A DNA stretch of 64,000 nucleotides from Otatea glauca (lineage: Eukaryota; Streptophyta; Magnoliopsida; Poales; Poaceae), in NCBI GenBank assembly GCA_036346275.1, contig CM070730.1, positions 6,138,309-6,202,308 on the forward strand, written 5' to 3'. Shown one piece after another: positions 23,134 to 33,080 of the stretch. The notes below the pieces were generated by a model that ran no database searches, was not told the origin of the DNA, and saw only the letters and a list, made by a program, of their open reading frames with translations. How positions within the stretch are numbered: the first letter of the stretch is position 1; each line of letters opens with the position of its first letter. A program made the translations under genes and the position numbers.

Positions 23134-25321
23134 TCTCCGGTGGTTTTCTTCGCCGTCGTTTCGCCATTAGTCTCGGGTGAGTTTTTGACCGTCGGATCTG
23201 AGCGAACGGGGAGGATTGAACCGCGTCGCATGTGTCTGTCGCCGTTCGATCGGATCGGACCGTAGATGCGTGCCGCGTGTCGCGCATCGGCGGGGCAGCG
23301 CTGCGACCAATCGGGACGAGACGCGTGGCGCTGCGGGTTTCGAGGCGTCGTGCGCCGGGTTCACGGTGGACCAGAGGAGGTCTCGTGGACCAGGTCTATG
23401 CGCCGAGGCCACGTGTCGAGCTCTGGTTGGTTCGGTCCATGGCTGACGTCACGCTGACGTCATAAATCGCTTTTTCAGTATAAAAATAAATCTGTTAAAT
23501 TCGAATTTCTGATTTTCTAATTTCAGTATTTATTTCAAACTTCAAAAGGCTATATCTTTTGCATCGTAACTCGGATTTGAGTGATTCCAGTTTCTAAAAA
23601 TTTGTAAAATTGAGATCTATTTATTGGTGAATTTTAACTGATTTTTGGAGTTTAATTGCTCTCTGTTTTGGTATTTATTTACTTTTCTCTTTCGGTACGC
23701 GTAGACGTTGAATTGTGCGACGCTTCGGAGGAAGATCAAGCAACTCAAGAGCAAACTTCAGATCCAGATCAGGACCTATTCCAAGGCAAGTTGTGCTTTG
23801 ATCATGTTGAACCCATGTTTATAAAATTGCTATGTTTGTTTTACAATATTGCATATATTTCAAATATACAACTGTTTCAAATTAGATTGGGTTTAGCTAA
23901 AATACCAGATTGATCTATACCCTACCTTGTCATTGTATGCCATGATCCATTGTCACCCTAGATTGGTTTAACATAGTTGGTTAATAATTATAATCAACAT
24001 TGGAGGTTTAGTTCGTATTAGTTGCTTAGCCATGCCACGTCATCACATGTGTCATCACCATTGATAATTAATCTTGATTAATGGAATATGGAACAATGTT
24101 ATGAACTTGTGTGTCATGTGGGATCACACGATGAGATTGAGTTGTTGTGGCGAGTCATGTCACGCAAGCGATGTTGAATTGTTGATGGCACGTGGTGCTT
24201 GGTAATCAACCGGGTGATAATAACTTAGATTGGGGCAAGTGGCAAGGCGAGGAGGCCAAGGTGGGCCCGATGGGCAGATGGTATGTGGAAGTCTTGCCTT
24301 GATCACACTAAGGACTTAACCTTGCAAGCCTTTGACTGAGTCAATCATGCAACCACATGTGCGGTATGGGCCACCTAGTGAGTAATTTGCAAAGTCTTAA
24401 TTCGTACTATCGTGGTCGGTGTGAGTTCCCGGTCAGGTGTAATTCACATGGCGCAAGAGGGGCCACGGATGTGAGTTTCTGAGACCGCCTTGATGTTGAA
24501 ACCTTAGCGGGTAGTATCGGATTAAGATAGAGCATTGTAAAGGCTTTGTTATAATCTTTCGCCTTTGTGGTGTTTGGTTGTATCACGTGGGTAAAGTGCA
24601 TAACCTCTGCAGAGTGTGAAACTATTCGGATAGCCGTGCTTTCGCGGTATTGAGCAATGCTCGGAATTACGATTAAGGGTTAGATTAATAAATTGGACAA
24701 CTTGGTTGGGATGGCGGGATGGCCATATGGAAGATTGGAACTTGATTTAGGATTGGAAACTTGGTTTACTTGAGAAATCTGAATTTATTTATTATTGCTA
24801 TTTGTTTTACATTCTTTACAATCTATTCATGTATTTGTTCATAAATGCTTGCTTATTGCAAAATAGCCATGATAGCCTATCCTTTGGAATAAGCCTTACA
24901 TATAGATAAATAGAGGCGCATTTCATGCACAACTTGTTGAGTGCTTTAAGTACTCACCCTTGCCAAACAACAATAATCAACGGTTGAAGAATCTACACTG
25001 TGTTGGAAGATGAAGTTCATGAAGACACGAGTCATTAGGGTCCGAGCCTTGTCGGTTGCTGTGGTGAACTGATGAGCTATCTACGTTTCTACTTTCATTG
25101 CTTAATTATTAGCTTATATTCTCAGTCTTGCCCTGCGTGGCTTAATAATGTAAGTTGGTCATAAGATCATACATTTAGCTATATCAATAAATGAACTATT
25201 ATTCTATTATCGTTGTGTATGATGTGATATGTACCAATGTTAAGCTGTGTGCACTAGCGTTGATCCTGGGAATAGTGCAGTAAACACAGTGGGTTCGAAT
25301 CAGTGGATTCGGGTCCCTACA
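23134..25321 (+). repeat. gypsy LTR 3, 5'-truncated
   Basis: Begins at the position equivalent to 16568 of LTR 2 and runs to the normal end GGTCCCTACA. The join with pol at 23133/23134 shares no more than a base or so, which fits non-homologous deletion. The 85-codon frame recurs at 23656-23913. Confidence 0.94.
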
Positions 25322-25326
25322 GAGTC
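25322..25326. other. right target-site duplication of the gypsy element
   Basis: GAGTC, identical to 6793-6797. Confidence 0.95.
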
Positions 25327-25707
25327 CCAACCCGGAGAGTCCGGACAAAAGTCCGGATACTCCGGGTTGGCCTGTTCGGCCAGAAGAGAGCATTTTGACC
25401 AAAACAAGTGTTTTAGATAGTTTATGCAATGCAATTTTATCCTTGAGCACACGTATATCCTAAAAGTGATTTCTCGATGTATCCCTCTTAATAGTACGGC
25501 TATCCTTAAACTCAAATAAAATATAAACCTTTTACAACCAGTCTTGATGCCGTCTTTAAGGAATTTAGACTCTTCTTTGAACTTCAATTTTTCTTTTCTA
25601 GAAAGATTTTGCTTCAACCTCTGCACAAATTCTTATTTAGACGTTAGTTCTTCAATTGTGTTGCCATCTATCACCAAAACCTTTTAAGGGGCCTAGATGC
25701 ACTTTCA
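25327..25707 (-). repeat. copia 5' LTR, outer part (continues 5749-6797)
   Basis: Resumes the CCGG-palindrome array interrupted by the gypsy (25329-25370). It ends at 25707 where the minus strand reads TGAAAGTGCATCTAGGCCCC, a typical start of SIRE-like LTRs in grasses, complementary to the CTTTCG end at 5749. Confidence 0.9.
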
Positions 25708-26048
25708 AATGCACCTAAGCATTCTTTTCTACATTCACCCCAAATAATGCACCCTACTAGAGATGGCTCAACCTTCATGCACCCAGCGAAACGTCTCCAG
25801 AAACTTGTCTCCATCAAAATTAACCTCTCAGATCTTTCCTCAGCTTTACTCACCCACATCCGATGGCCATTGTTTAATGTGTCTAACTCATCCCTGTAGC
25901 CCACAACAGATCTCCCCCACCTCCAGCATCATCTCAAGGAAAAGGAAACAAATATCCTGGAATTAAGGAAAAGGAAACAAACGTTCTAGAAAAGGAAAAG
26001 ACTATATTACGTGCTGGGAAAAGAAAACTGGAAAACAGGGCACTATAC
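25708..26048 (+). repeat. foldback-type repeat, copy A
   Basis: About 340 bp that recurs at 38032-38375 with roughly 90% identity by eye. No coding content. It begins exactly where the copia LTR ends, so the copia insertion probably removed or adjoins its outermost bases. Confidence 0.75.
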
Positions 26049-26052
26049 TAGT

Positions 26053-26224
26053 TAAATAATGGCCATCGGATGTGAGTGAGTAAAGCTGAGGAAAGATCTG
26101 AGAGGTTAATTTTGATAGAGGCAAGTTTCTGGGGACATTTCGCTGGGTGCATGAAGGTTGGACCATCTCTAGTGAGGTGCATTATTTGGGGTGGATGTAG
26201 AAAAGAATGCTTAGGTGCATTATA
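26053..26224 (-). repeat. foldback-type repeat, partial inverted copy
   Basis: The near-complement of 25708-25876. The two arms of about 170 bp face each other across a loop of about 176 bp, so a transcript would fold into a long hairpin. Confidence 0.85.
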
Positions 26225-28011
26225 AAAGGGTATAGAAAAGAGTACGAGTTGTTGAAGACCGAAAAATCTATCACTGGTTGAGGATAGAACTCTGATATCA
26301 TTTGTTAGAGATAGAAGTACGGTAAAATAATTGAAGATAAGATTTAATATAGAAAAACTCTTGTAGGAAAAAATCACCGGAAACAATTCACATAATGGTT
26401 CAATTTTTGAGGAGTGATTCAATGCTTTCCCTCGTAATACAAGTTGCATAAATCTTAAAGCAAACGAATGAGTAATTAATCACCATCTACTCTTTACTCA
26501 TGCTTTAATATTTGTGCAACTGTCAAAAAACAAAGCATACATGTACAGAGGTGTGGCTTAAATAGCTAAAAGAGTCCGAATTGTTGAAGACTTAGACTAA
26601 CAACCTATTTAGATAAAACCAAAAGATATAATAAATTATGATATTATGTTATCCCTAACATACATGATAGTTTTTAACAGTCATCTGTATCCGCAAAAGG
26701 AAGCAAAAGAACTCCTTCTATGAATTGACTCATGATTTTGGATTTTATATTATGTCAGTCCTTGTACACATTTTCTCTCTGAGCGTTAATTCAGATGTAA
26801 GAAGTATGTGAATACCGTACGAGGTGGTACCGGTATCACAAGATTATTTTGTGTCCTATTTTTTGGGCAGATGTTCAGTGAGCTGCCATTTAACTTGACA
26901 TGTAAACTGTTGCCGGGCAGATAAAAGAAAATTAACATACCATCCTCGAAAAAAAATTAATAATTGAACAATTGATTCCTACATCCTCTCGAAAGCAATT
27001 AATTCCTAGAACACACCATGCAGTAAATAAATGGATTATCTGAATTATGTGACAACTTGATACATGGACAGTTGGACACAGTAAAACGAGTTTGCTTCTT
27101 TTGTTTATACACCAGCGTGTATCTGAGCCGCAATGCTAGCATTTTTTAATCAGAAATTCGGAATCCTGATCATCTAATCATCAGATCGAGGAAGCATAAG
27201 ACAAGTTATTGGTATCCAAGTAGCACCAAAGGCAGAGCATTTGTTGCTCAGAATCAGAAACTATTTAATGAGTTACAATAACTAAAAGGTTTTGTTCTTC
27301 ACAGTTATTTATTTACTCCTGTATCACATTTTGTGTTTTGGTTATCATTTTTTCACTTCTCTAACTTTTTATGTTACGAGGTCATGCACAAGATATGGTA
27401 CACCAATTTTCTTGGTAAGACACCAACTGAAGCCATACACGGTATAAAAAAAACTCAAACAATGTGCAGGTAGGCCGAAACATCCCCAGACCAAACTGAA
27501 CTCGAGCTAGCTTCACCCACACTTAGCACTCCACTCCCATATATCGAGGCTAGCCCAAATGCCACAGGCATTTCCGGCCCGGTTCAGCCTGTGAAATGCA
27601 AGACCGGCCCATCTCTAATTTTGATACTGGCCTATTCCTTCGTGTGTTTATCTTTTGAGCGGTGCTTCCGCGCATTCCTTGATAATATGATTTACATACA
27701 TTTTAAAGCAAACGAAATGGTAACTAATCATTATATACCTTTTATTTATAATTTAAAATTTATACAACTTTACAATAGTGATACATAAAAAAAACACCTC
27801 TCGTATCTTTTTCGAGAACACGATTAGTGTGATTATCTGAGACTGCCAAAATGCAGTAATGCTCGCAAAGTTGTGTTGAAACTAAAAAAAAAAAAAGCGT
27901 ACAGCATCATTGATTGGTATCACGGTCTCTGATTCATGGCGCGCGATCTGGTGCCCGTTACGGTGTCAGTGTTGGTGCTCCACATTTACCTTACACAGAT
28001 AAAGCTATAAC
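26225..28011. other. AT-rich intergenic DNA with MITE remnants
   Basis: No gene seen. It holds one good MITE copy (26412-26545) and a diverged one (about 27700-27785), plus A/T homopolymers. Open stretches here are short and without recognisable domains. Confidence 0.6.
26412..26545 (-). mobile_element. MITE family 1, copy 1
   Basis: About 135 bp, with imperfect inverted ends (AATACAAGTTGCATAAAT...AATATTTGTGCAACTG). Related copies lie at about 27700-27785, 28315-28369 plus 29976-30050, 37780-37904 and 38385-38515. AT-rich and non-coding. Superfamily not determined. Confidence 0.65.
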
Positions 28012-28314
28012 CAGTGTTACAAAAAAAACGGTATACGTTCAACGGACTAACGTGATACTGCTAAGTGATTAATCGCAATACGGACGATTAATCAGAATTT
28101 AACAGATAATTATACGTTCTTCTTAATATATTTATTTACATTTAGAATTAATTAGAAATATTTTAGTTATCCAAAGTTATTGTAAATTATCACTACGCAA
28201 AACATGTTTTACGTTTTTATTGTTTATACTTTGTTCAAAAGATACATACTATGACATAATATTATAAACTAATTTATCGTACTTACATAATATTATAAAC
28301 TAATAAGCACTACT

Positions 28315-30050
28315 TCAATGCTTTCTCTACCAATATAAGTTGTACAAATTTTGAAGCAAGCGAAGGGGTTGAAAGCATCTAAGCCCCAAATTCCCTCATG
28401 GCCTCATGGTTTTGGTAATTAATGACAACCGTGGTTAAAAAACTAATATTTTCTTTAAGAATATTGAAAATAGGTTAGTCCTAGGTTTGATGATCATGGA
28501 AGCATGAAAACGGCGCAAAAGAGGATCAATGCATCAAGCAAGTGACAAAGGTATAAATTTAAGGACTTTTTTCTAGCCTTTTTGCCGATCTCAGAGTTTG
28601 GAGAAAAGATTGGGTTGCTAGAAATAGGGTCGTACTATTAAAAGAGATCTTGACGATTATCTTGATGTTGTTTAAGGTTTAAAGACTCAATTCTATGCTT
28701 AAGGTCATACATCATGTCAATTAAGTCTCCAATGAAAAAATTCTATGATTTTTAAAAGGAAGCATCTGGGAGCCCGGTACTACCGCCCATCGTAGCCCGG
28801 TGCTACCGGGAGAGCGATAGCACTGGCCCTGTGGAGCGGTGTGAAAATTTCAGAGGGGCATGCTTTTTGGGCATTTTGGCCTTTCGGTGCTACCGGGCGA
28901 GCGGTAGCACCGGCCTAAATACCCGGTGTAAAAATTTCAGAAGGGTGCATTTTTGGGCATTCTGGCAGTCCGATGCTATCACCCACGGTAGCCTGGTGCT
29001 ACCGGACGAGAGGTAGCACCGGCCAAAATGTTCGGTGCAAAAATTCCAGAGAATCCTCTTCTGACCGAGCAAATTTAAAAGGGGCCCGGTGCTACCGGTC
29101 CCAATTGGGCGGTAGCACCGGACCCTCTGCACAACGGCATCTGAAAGTGCATTTAATACAATGTTCCAACCATTGGGTTGGAGCCCGGTGCTACCGGTCC
29201 TATATGGATGATAGCACCGAAAATGCTGACATGTGCTGATTCGAGCTCAAACTGCTAGTTTTGTTGGTGGGGGCTATAAATACCCTCCACCTGCATTCTA
29301 GAGCCGCTCTTGGTCCTCATTGATGATATTTAAGCTCTAGCTAGTTCTCTTCACTCATTAGTGCATTCAATTCTCGTTTGAGAGAGTGAGGAGCGAGTTT
29401 GAGTGTTACATTTAGTTTTGAGCCTTTAGACACTCAATTTAACCTCAAGCAAGCATTAAGTCTTATTACTCTTGGAGGTTGCCGCCTCCTAGATGGTTTG
29501 ATGGCGATCGTGTGCGGTGAGCTTCTCAACGGAGATTGTGAGAAGCCCCGGCAAGTTGTGAAGGCCATAGTTCGCTTACCTAGAGTGGGAAAGAACTACC
29601 ATAGTGATCGATGAAGGCTCAAGAAGGTGGAGCCGGCTTGAAGTTATTCAAGTCACATCAACGTGGATTAGGGGAGATCGACAAGTCTCCGAGACCACAA
29701 GATAAAATCTTGTGTTCTTTTCTTGTGGTTTGCATTTCTTGATCTCTTGTGCAATTTACATTTCTAGCAAGTTGAGAACATTGATTTGTATGTAGAATCA
29801 TACTTTGCATATACTTGAATCGTTGGAGTATTTAGTGATCACTAGAAAACTTAGTGCTAAATTATTAAAATTGCAATTTCTGCTTAGTGATCTTGCAAAT
29901 TGAAATTAGAGCCGAAAAATTTAGAAACCTCCTATTCACCCTACTCTAGTCGGTTATCCTTGATCTTACAGAGGTAAGTAATCATCATCTATCATTCATT
30001 CATCCTTCAACATTTGTGTAACTGTCAAAAAGAAAAACATGGTAGCTCCT
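28315..30050. mobile_element. MITE family 1, copy split by a solo LTR
   Basis: The left half 28315-28369 and right half 29976-30050 together match the intact copy at 26412-26545. The interruption is the solo LTR. Confidence 0.7.
28370..29970 (+). mobile_element. solo LTR of a SIRE-like copia element
   Basis: 1601 bp, from TGAAAGCATCTAAGCCCC to GATCTTACA, flanked by GGGGT (28365-28369) and GAGGT (29971-29975), a target duplication with one mismatch. It has a TATA box (TATAAA, 29275-29280), an array of inverted CCGGTGCTACCG/CGGTAGCACCGG pairs at 28770-29220, and a terminal CCTATTCACCC segment like that of the copia LTR at 5.7 kb. No internal region is present, so it arose by LTR-LTR recombination. 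Confidence 0.85.
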
Positions 30051-30519
30051 CTCCTAAACTAATTTATCATACTTAGTGAATAAAATTAAGCTATTTTCGT
30101 GATTAAACGGGAAAAACGGATAATTAATCAAAAAACGGCCGATTAATCGGATCATACAGTCAATTAATCGCTCGACTACGTTAATTATACTCTGATTAAA
30201 CTATTTATGACGGTTTAACTACTGTCACCGATTAATCAGCCTACTAATCTGTCAAATGACCGTTTTTTGACAACAGTAGTTATACCACGCCGGCGTCGTC
30301 CCGTGAAGCCCTTGTATCCGTACCACTACTCATTAATGAATGGCACGGCAGATTTAGTTGCAGACATGTGCGATGCAGTCTTAATTAGCAGTAGGAATCA
30401 ATTCCAAACAGTGCTTTTGATGTAGTGCAGCACTTCACTTGTGTGTGTATGTGAATGCTTTTGCCCGACCTTAAAAAGGATTCACGGTGATGGATGAAGC
30501 CAAGAAAAAAAAGAGAGGG

Positions 30520-30859
30520 CAGGGTTTCAAAAACCGACAAAAATCGCTTAAAAATCGTAGTTTTTAACTTTATTGCTGTAGTTCGAGATTCAAAATCGAT
30601 CGGTAAAATGATCTAATTAAAAAAATTAAAAATTTGAAAGAATTTAAGTGGCGTAAATCTCTCAAAAGCTGGTTTTAAGGAACATCAATTGGTCAGTTGG
30701 TTTTCAAAAACCGAATGATTTTCGATTTTTTTTAATTTCTTTCAAATTTTTTTGATTTCTTAACCCTTCATTTTTGACGATTTTCGAGTAGTTTTCGAGC
30801 CGGTTTTCTCGATTTTTGAATTTCGAATGGTTTTTTCAAAAACGGTTTTCTGAACCCTG
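30520..30859. mobile_element. hAT-like MITE (CAGGG ends)
   Basis: The left end CAGGGTTTCAAAAACCG pairs with the right end CGGTTTTCTGAACCCTG. 340 bp, rich in AAAATCG/CGATTTT, no coding content. CAGGG termini suit hAT elements, but the flanking eight bases match poorly, so the duplication has decayed or the ends are slightly off. A diverged relative lies at about 51590-51832. Confidence 0.6.
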
Positions 30860-30952
30860 AGCAGGGCATGCATGAAACTGTGTAAGCTTCAGAAACAGCG
30901 TATCCTTTGTGTTCAAACGTAACTAGACAGTGCAAAACTCCATAAAATAGTA

Positions 30953-31218
30953 CTCCTTCCGTTCCTAAATATATGTCATTCTAGTTTCTTGCATTTTCAC
31001 CAAGAAACATCTACAAAAATTGTATTATCACTCTTCATTATATCTTTGAATAGTGTGTCTTACTTTAGTTTATAATAGTAAATGACATTAGAAATAGTTT
31101 AAAAAAGGAAGGGTACAGACCGGAAAAAATGGTATAAAATTGCCTCGAAATTGTAGAATAATATGTATTTAAGAATAAAATTTGAAAGGGTGAAATAATG
31201 TATTCATAAAGGAGGGAG
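30953..31218. mobile_element. Stowaway-type MITE
   Basis: The ends CTCCTTCCGTTCC and GGAGGGAG are flanked by TA on both sides, the Stowaway (Tc1/mariner) signature. 266 bp, about 500 bp upstream of the gene at 31720. Confidence 0.8.
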
Positions 31219-31719
31219 TACATACATGTGAGGGTAGCACAGAACCGGATGCTAATGTATGCCGCTGGGCATGTGCAGTAGTGAGTTGAGTTCTGGTTTT
31301 GCAAGGTAGATGCATTGCATTTCCTTGTGTTCAGTGGACCGACCATGGAGTAGTGATCGAGCTAGAACGATGTAAAGCTAGCGCATGCACACGTGATCCC
31401 TACATACTTCATCAGCAATGGCAGCATCAGCATGCCGATCGAGGAGGAGAAGGATTGATAAAGATGACATGAGGAAAAGCGGCAATGGGGAAGGAAGCAC
31501 GAACCGCCATGATGGCGGCATCGAGGTCGGGATTCATGCATGTGAGAACGTGAGACGTGACCATCTCCTCCTCGTCTCCTCGATCCCTTTTACAGCTCAC
31601 AAAGACAAGAGTAGGAGGCTGGAGCCCCTTGGGGCCATGCGCTTTTCCCTCCATTTCCTCCTCCATGAGCAGTAAAATATTGGATCTCGAGCTGGGAAAG
31701 ATGGCGTAGGTGGGCGCAG
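31219..31719 (+). promoter_or_regulatory. upstream region of the BLT-like gene
   Basis: About 500 bp between the Stowaway MITE and the first ATG. No TATA box is convincing. The last 250 bases are GC-richer and probably transcribed leader. Nothing else is seen. Confidence 0.4.
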
Positions 31720-32667
31720 GTGGAGGCCATGGCGCTCGCGGAAACAAGCCTCAGGAATCTTCGGCTCGGCCCCAATCATGGCACGGCCTTTCCTCCTTGG
31801 AAGCTTTATCACAACCCTCGCTACTCCTTGCACGGCGACCATTCTTGCAACACCTCCTCTTCCTCCTCGCGCTCTTCTCGATCTCGAGGCAAGAACCGAT
31901 CTCCTATGATCGTTGCAATCGACGGCGGCGGCGACGGCGGCATGGAACAGGAAGAAGTGTATGGTAGTGCTGCCATATCGGTGTCGTCCGAGCTCGAGCT
32001 CTGCGTGGCGCGCATCAGGGAGCTCAGGGCGGAGCTCGAGATCGAGAGGCGCATGCGGCGCAAGGCGGAGTCGCTGAACGAGGTGCTCGCCGTGGAGCTC
32101 GCCGAGGAGAGGCGGCGGAGCGGGGCAGCGGAGGCGGAGTGCCAGAGGATGCGGGAGGAGGTCGACGCCATGCGCACGGACCTGGAGCACGCGCTGGAGG
32201 AGATCGACGAGGAGCGGCGGATGCTCCACGTCGCCGAGCTCTGGCGGGAGGAGCGGGTGCAGATGAAGCTCGCCGATGCCAAGGCCGCGGTCGAGGAGAG
32301 GCTGCAGGAGATTGCCGACGACGAGCTCAATGCTGCCATTGCCGACGGCAACAAGGGCAGCAGCAGCGGTAGTCTGATCGGCAAGTCAAGCCCGACGAGT
32401 CAACACGGGCAACAAAGTCCGACGAGTGGCCAGCACGGTCAGTTGCACCGGCGAGAGGCCGCGGGCAGCGAGAACCCTCACATCAGGAGGGGGATCAAGG
32501 GGTTCGTGGAGTTCCCGAGGGCCGTCCGGGTGCGGCCGCGAGAAGAGAGGGTGGATCTGGTGTCCAACCTCGAGTGCCAGCGAGCGCAGCTGCGCGTCCT
32601 CATGAGGCACCGGAATCCGGCCGCCGGCATGGGGCTCGTCGGCGCATCAGAAAATCTGGTCTTGTAA
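31720..32667 (+). CDS. BRANCHLESS TRICHOME-like coiled-coil protein
   Basis: An intronless gene of 315 residues. Residues 1-60 are Ser/Arg-rich and low in structure. Residues 88-205 form a long charged coiled coil (ELELCVARIRELRAELEIERR onward). Residues 224-241 hold a short tandem repeat (SPTSQHGQQ, SPTSGQHGQ). Residues 251-267 carry the conserved ENPHIRRGIKGFVEFPR motif, which I associate with Arabidopsis BRANCHLESS TRICHOME and its relatives. BLT acts with STICHEL in trichome branching and epidermal cell shape, from family knowledge. The first ATG (31720) is used; a second ATG three codons on is equally possible. It converges on the kinase gene, with 413 bp between stop codons. No signal peptide or membrane segment. 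Confidence is high that this is a gene, moderate for the exact family. Confidence 0.85.
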   Translation: MEAMALAETSLRNLRLGPNHGTAFPPWKLYHNPRYSLHGDHSCNTSSSSSRSSRSRGKNRSPMIVAIDGGGDGGMEQEEVYGSAAISVSSELELCVARIRELRAELEIERRMRRKAESLNEVLAVELAEERRRSGAAEAECQRMREEVDAMRTDLEHALEEIDEERRMLHVAELWREERVQMKLADAKAAVEERLQEIADDELNAAIADGNKGSSSGSLIGKSSPTSQHGQQSPTSGQHGQLHRREAAGSENPHIRRGIKGFVEFPRAVRVRPREERVDLVSNLECQRAQLRVLMRHRNPAAGMGLVGASENLVL

Positions 32668-33080
32668 TGTACTAACGTGACAATGTACTACTGCGAGGTG
32701 GTGTTTTTGTTTAAGTTTTCGCCTCTCTTCCTTCTCATGTTTTTGACCTTCTTGGATCTGTTTGCCTTTCTGCTCTGGGCATTCACATTTCGGTATAGAA
32801 TGCTAGCTTTGCCCTACTTAACGATGCTTATGTAATGTAATATATACAACTTTGTAAAAGATCATTGCAAAAATTATGTGTGATGTATGTTGAGAAATTG
32901 TATAGTTGAGTGACAGAATCCCATACAAACAGAGTGAGAAAAATGAAAATGCAGTAGTACGGGATTGAAACCGGTCAGATATGTCATTGCCCAAATGCTG
33001 ACAGTATGAGAATGGGAGTACAGCTACAGCTCAAATCACAACAACTATGGTTAAAGCACAAGTAGCTAGCTACAAACTTC
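32668..33080. other. spacer between convergent genes
   Basis: 413 bp holding the 3' ends of both the BLT-like gene and the kinase gene. AT-rich, with no gene or repeat seen. Confidence 0.6.

Larger units (their letters stand above)
6798..25321 (+). mobile_element. Ty3/gypsy chromovirus with three LTRs
   Basis: The order is LTR (6798-9941), internal (9942-15593), LTR (15594-18749), internal truncated at its 3' side (18750-23133), and LTR truncated at its 5' side (23134-25321). A single 5-bp target duplication (GAGTC) brackets the whole block. Internal region 1 has a pre-gag frame, gag with CCHC, protease, RT, RNase H, integrase and a C-terminal chromodomain-like stretch. Integrase after RNase H plus a chromodomain defines a Ty3/gypsy chromovirus, and the LTRs of about 3.1 kb point to the Tekay/Del lineage (inference). 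The two-unit structure fits unequal recombination between sister elements followed by a deletion. Confidence 0.95.
28012..30277. mobile_element. hAT-like element, interrupted (outermost of a three-level nest)
   Basis: The left end CAGTGTTACAAAAAAAACGG (28012) is roughly complementary to the right end CGTTTTTTGACAACAGTAG (to about 30277). Both flanks contain many ATTAATCG-type motifs. Between them sit a family-1 MITE and, within that, a solo LTR. No clean target duplication is seen, so the outer boundaries are tentative. Confidence 0.4.

Noticed and set aside
22426..23265. 279-codon frame joining RNase H to LTR sequence
   Set aside because: Real RNase H up to about 23100, but the last 45 codons are LTR read across a deletion join, not a designed fusion protein.
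28770..29220. CRISPR-like appearance of the repeated GGTGCTACCG units
   Set aside because: The units are inverted, unevenly spaced and inside a plant LTR; there are no spacers of constant length.
30520..30867. 8-bp hAT target duplication around the CAGGG element
   Set aside because: AGAGAGGG and AGCAGGGC match at only about half of the positions, so I do not claim a duplication even though the terminal repeats are good.
31597..32229. 210-codon minus-strand frame over the BLT-like gene
   Set aside because: Leu/Arg/His-rich shadow of a GC-rich coiled-coil gene; the sense strand carries the conserved motif.
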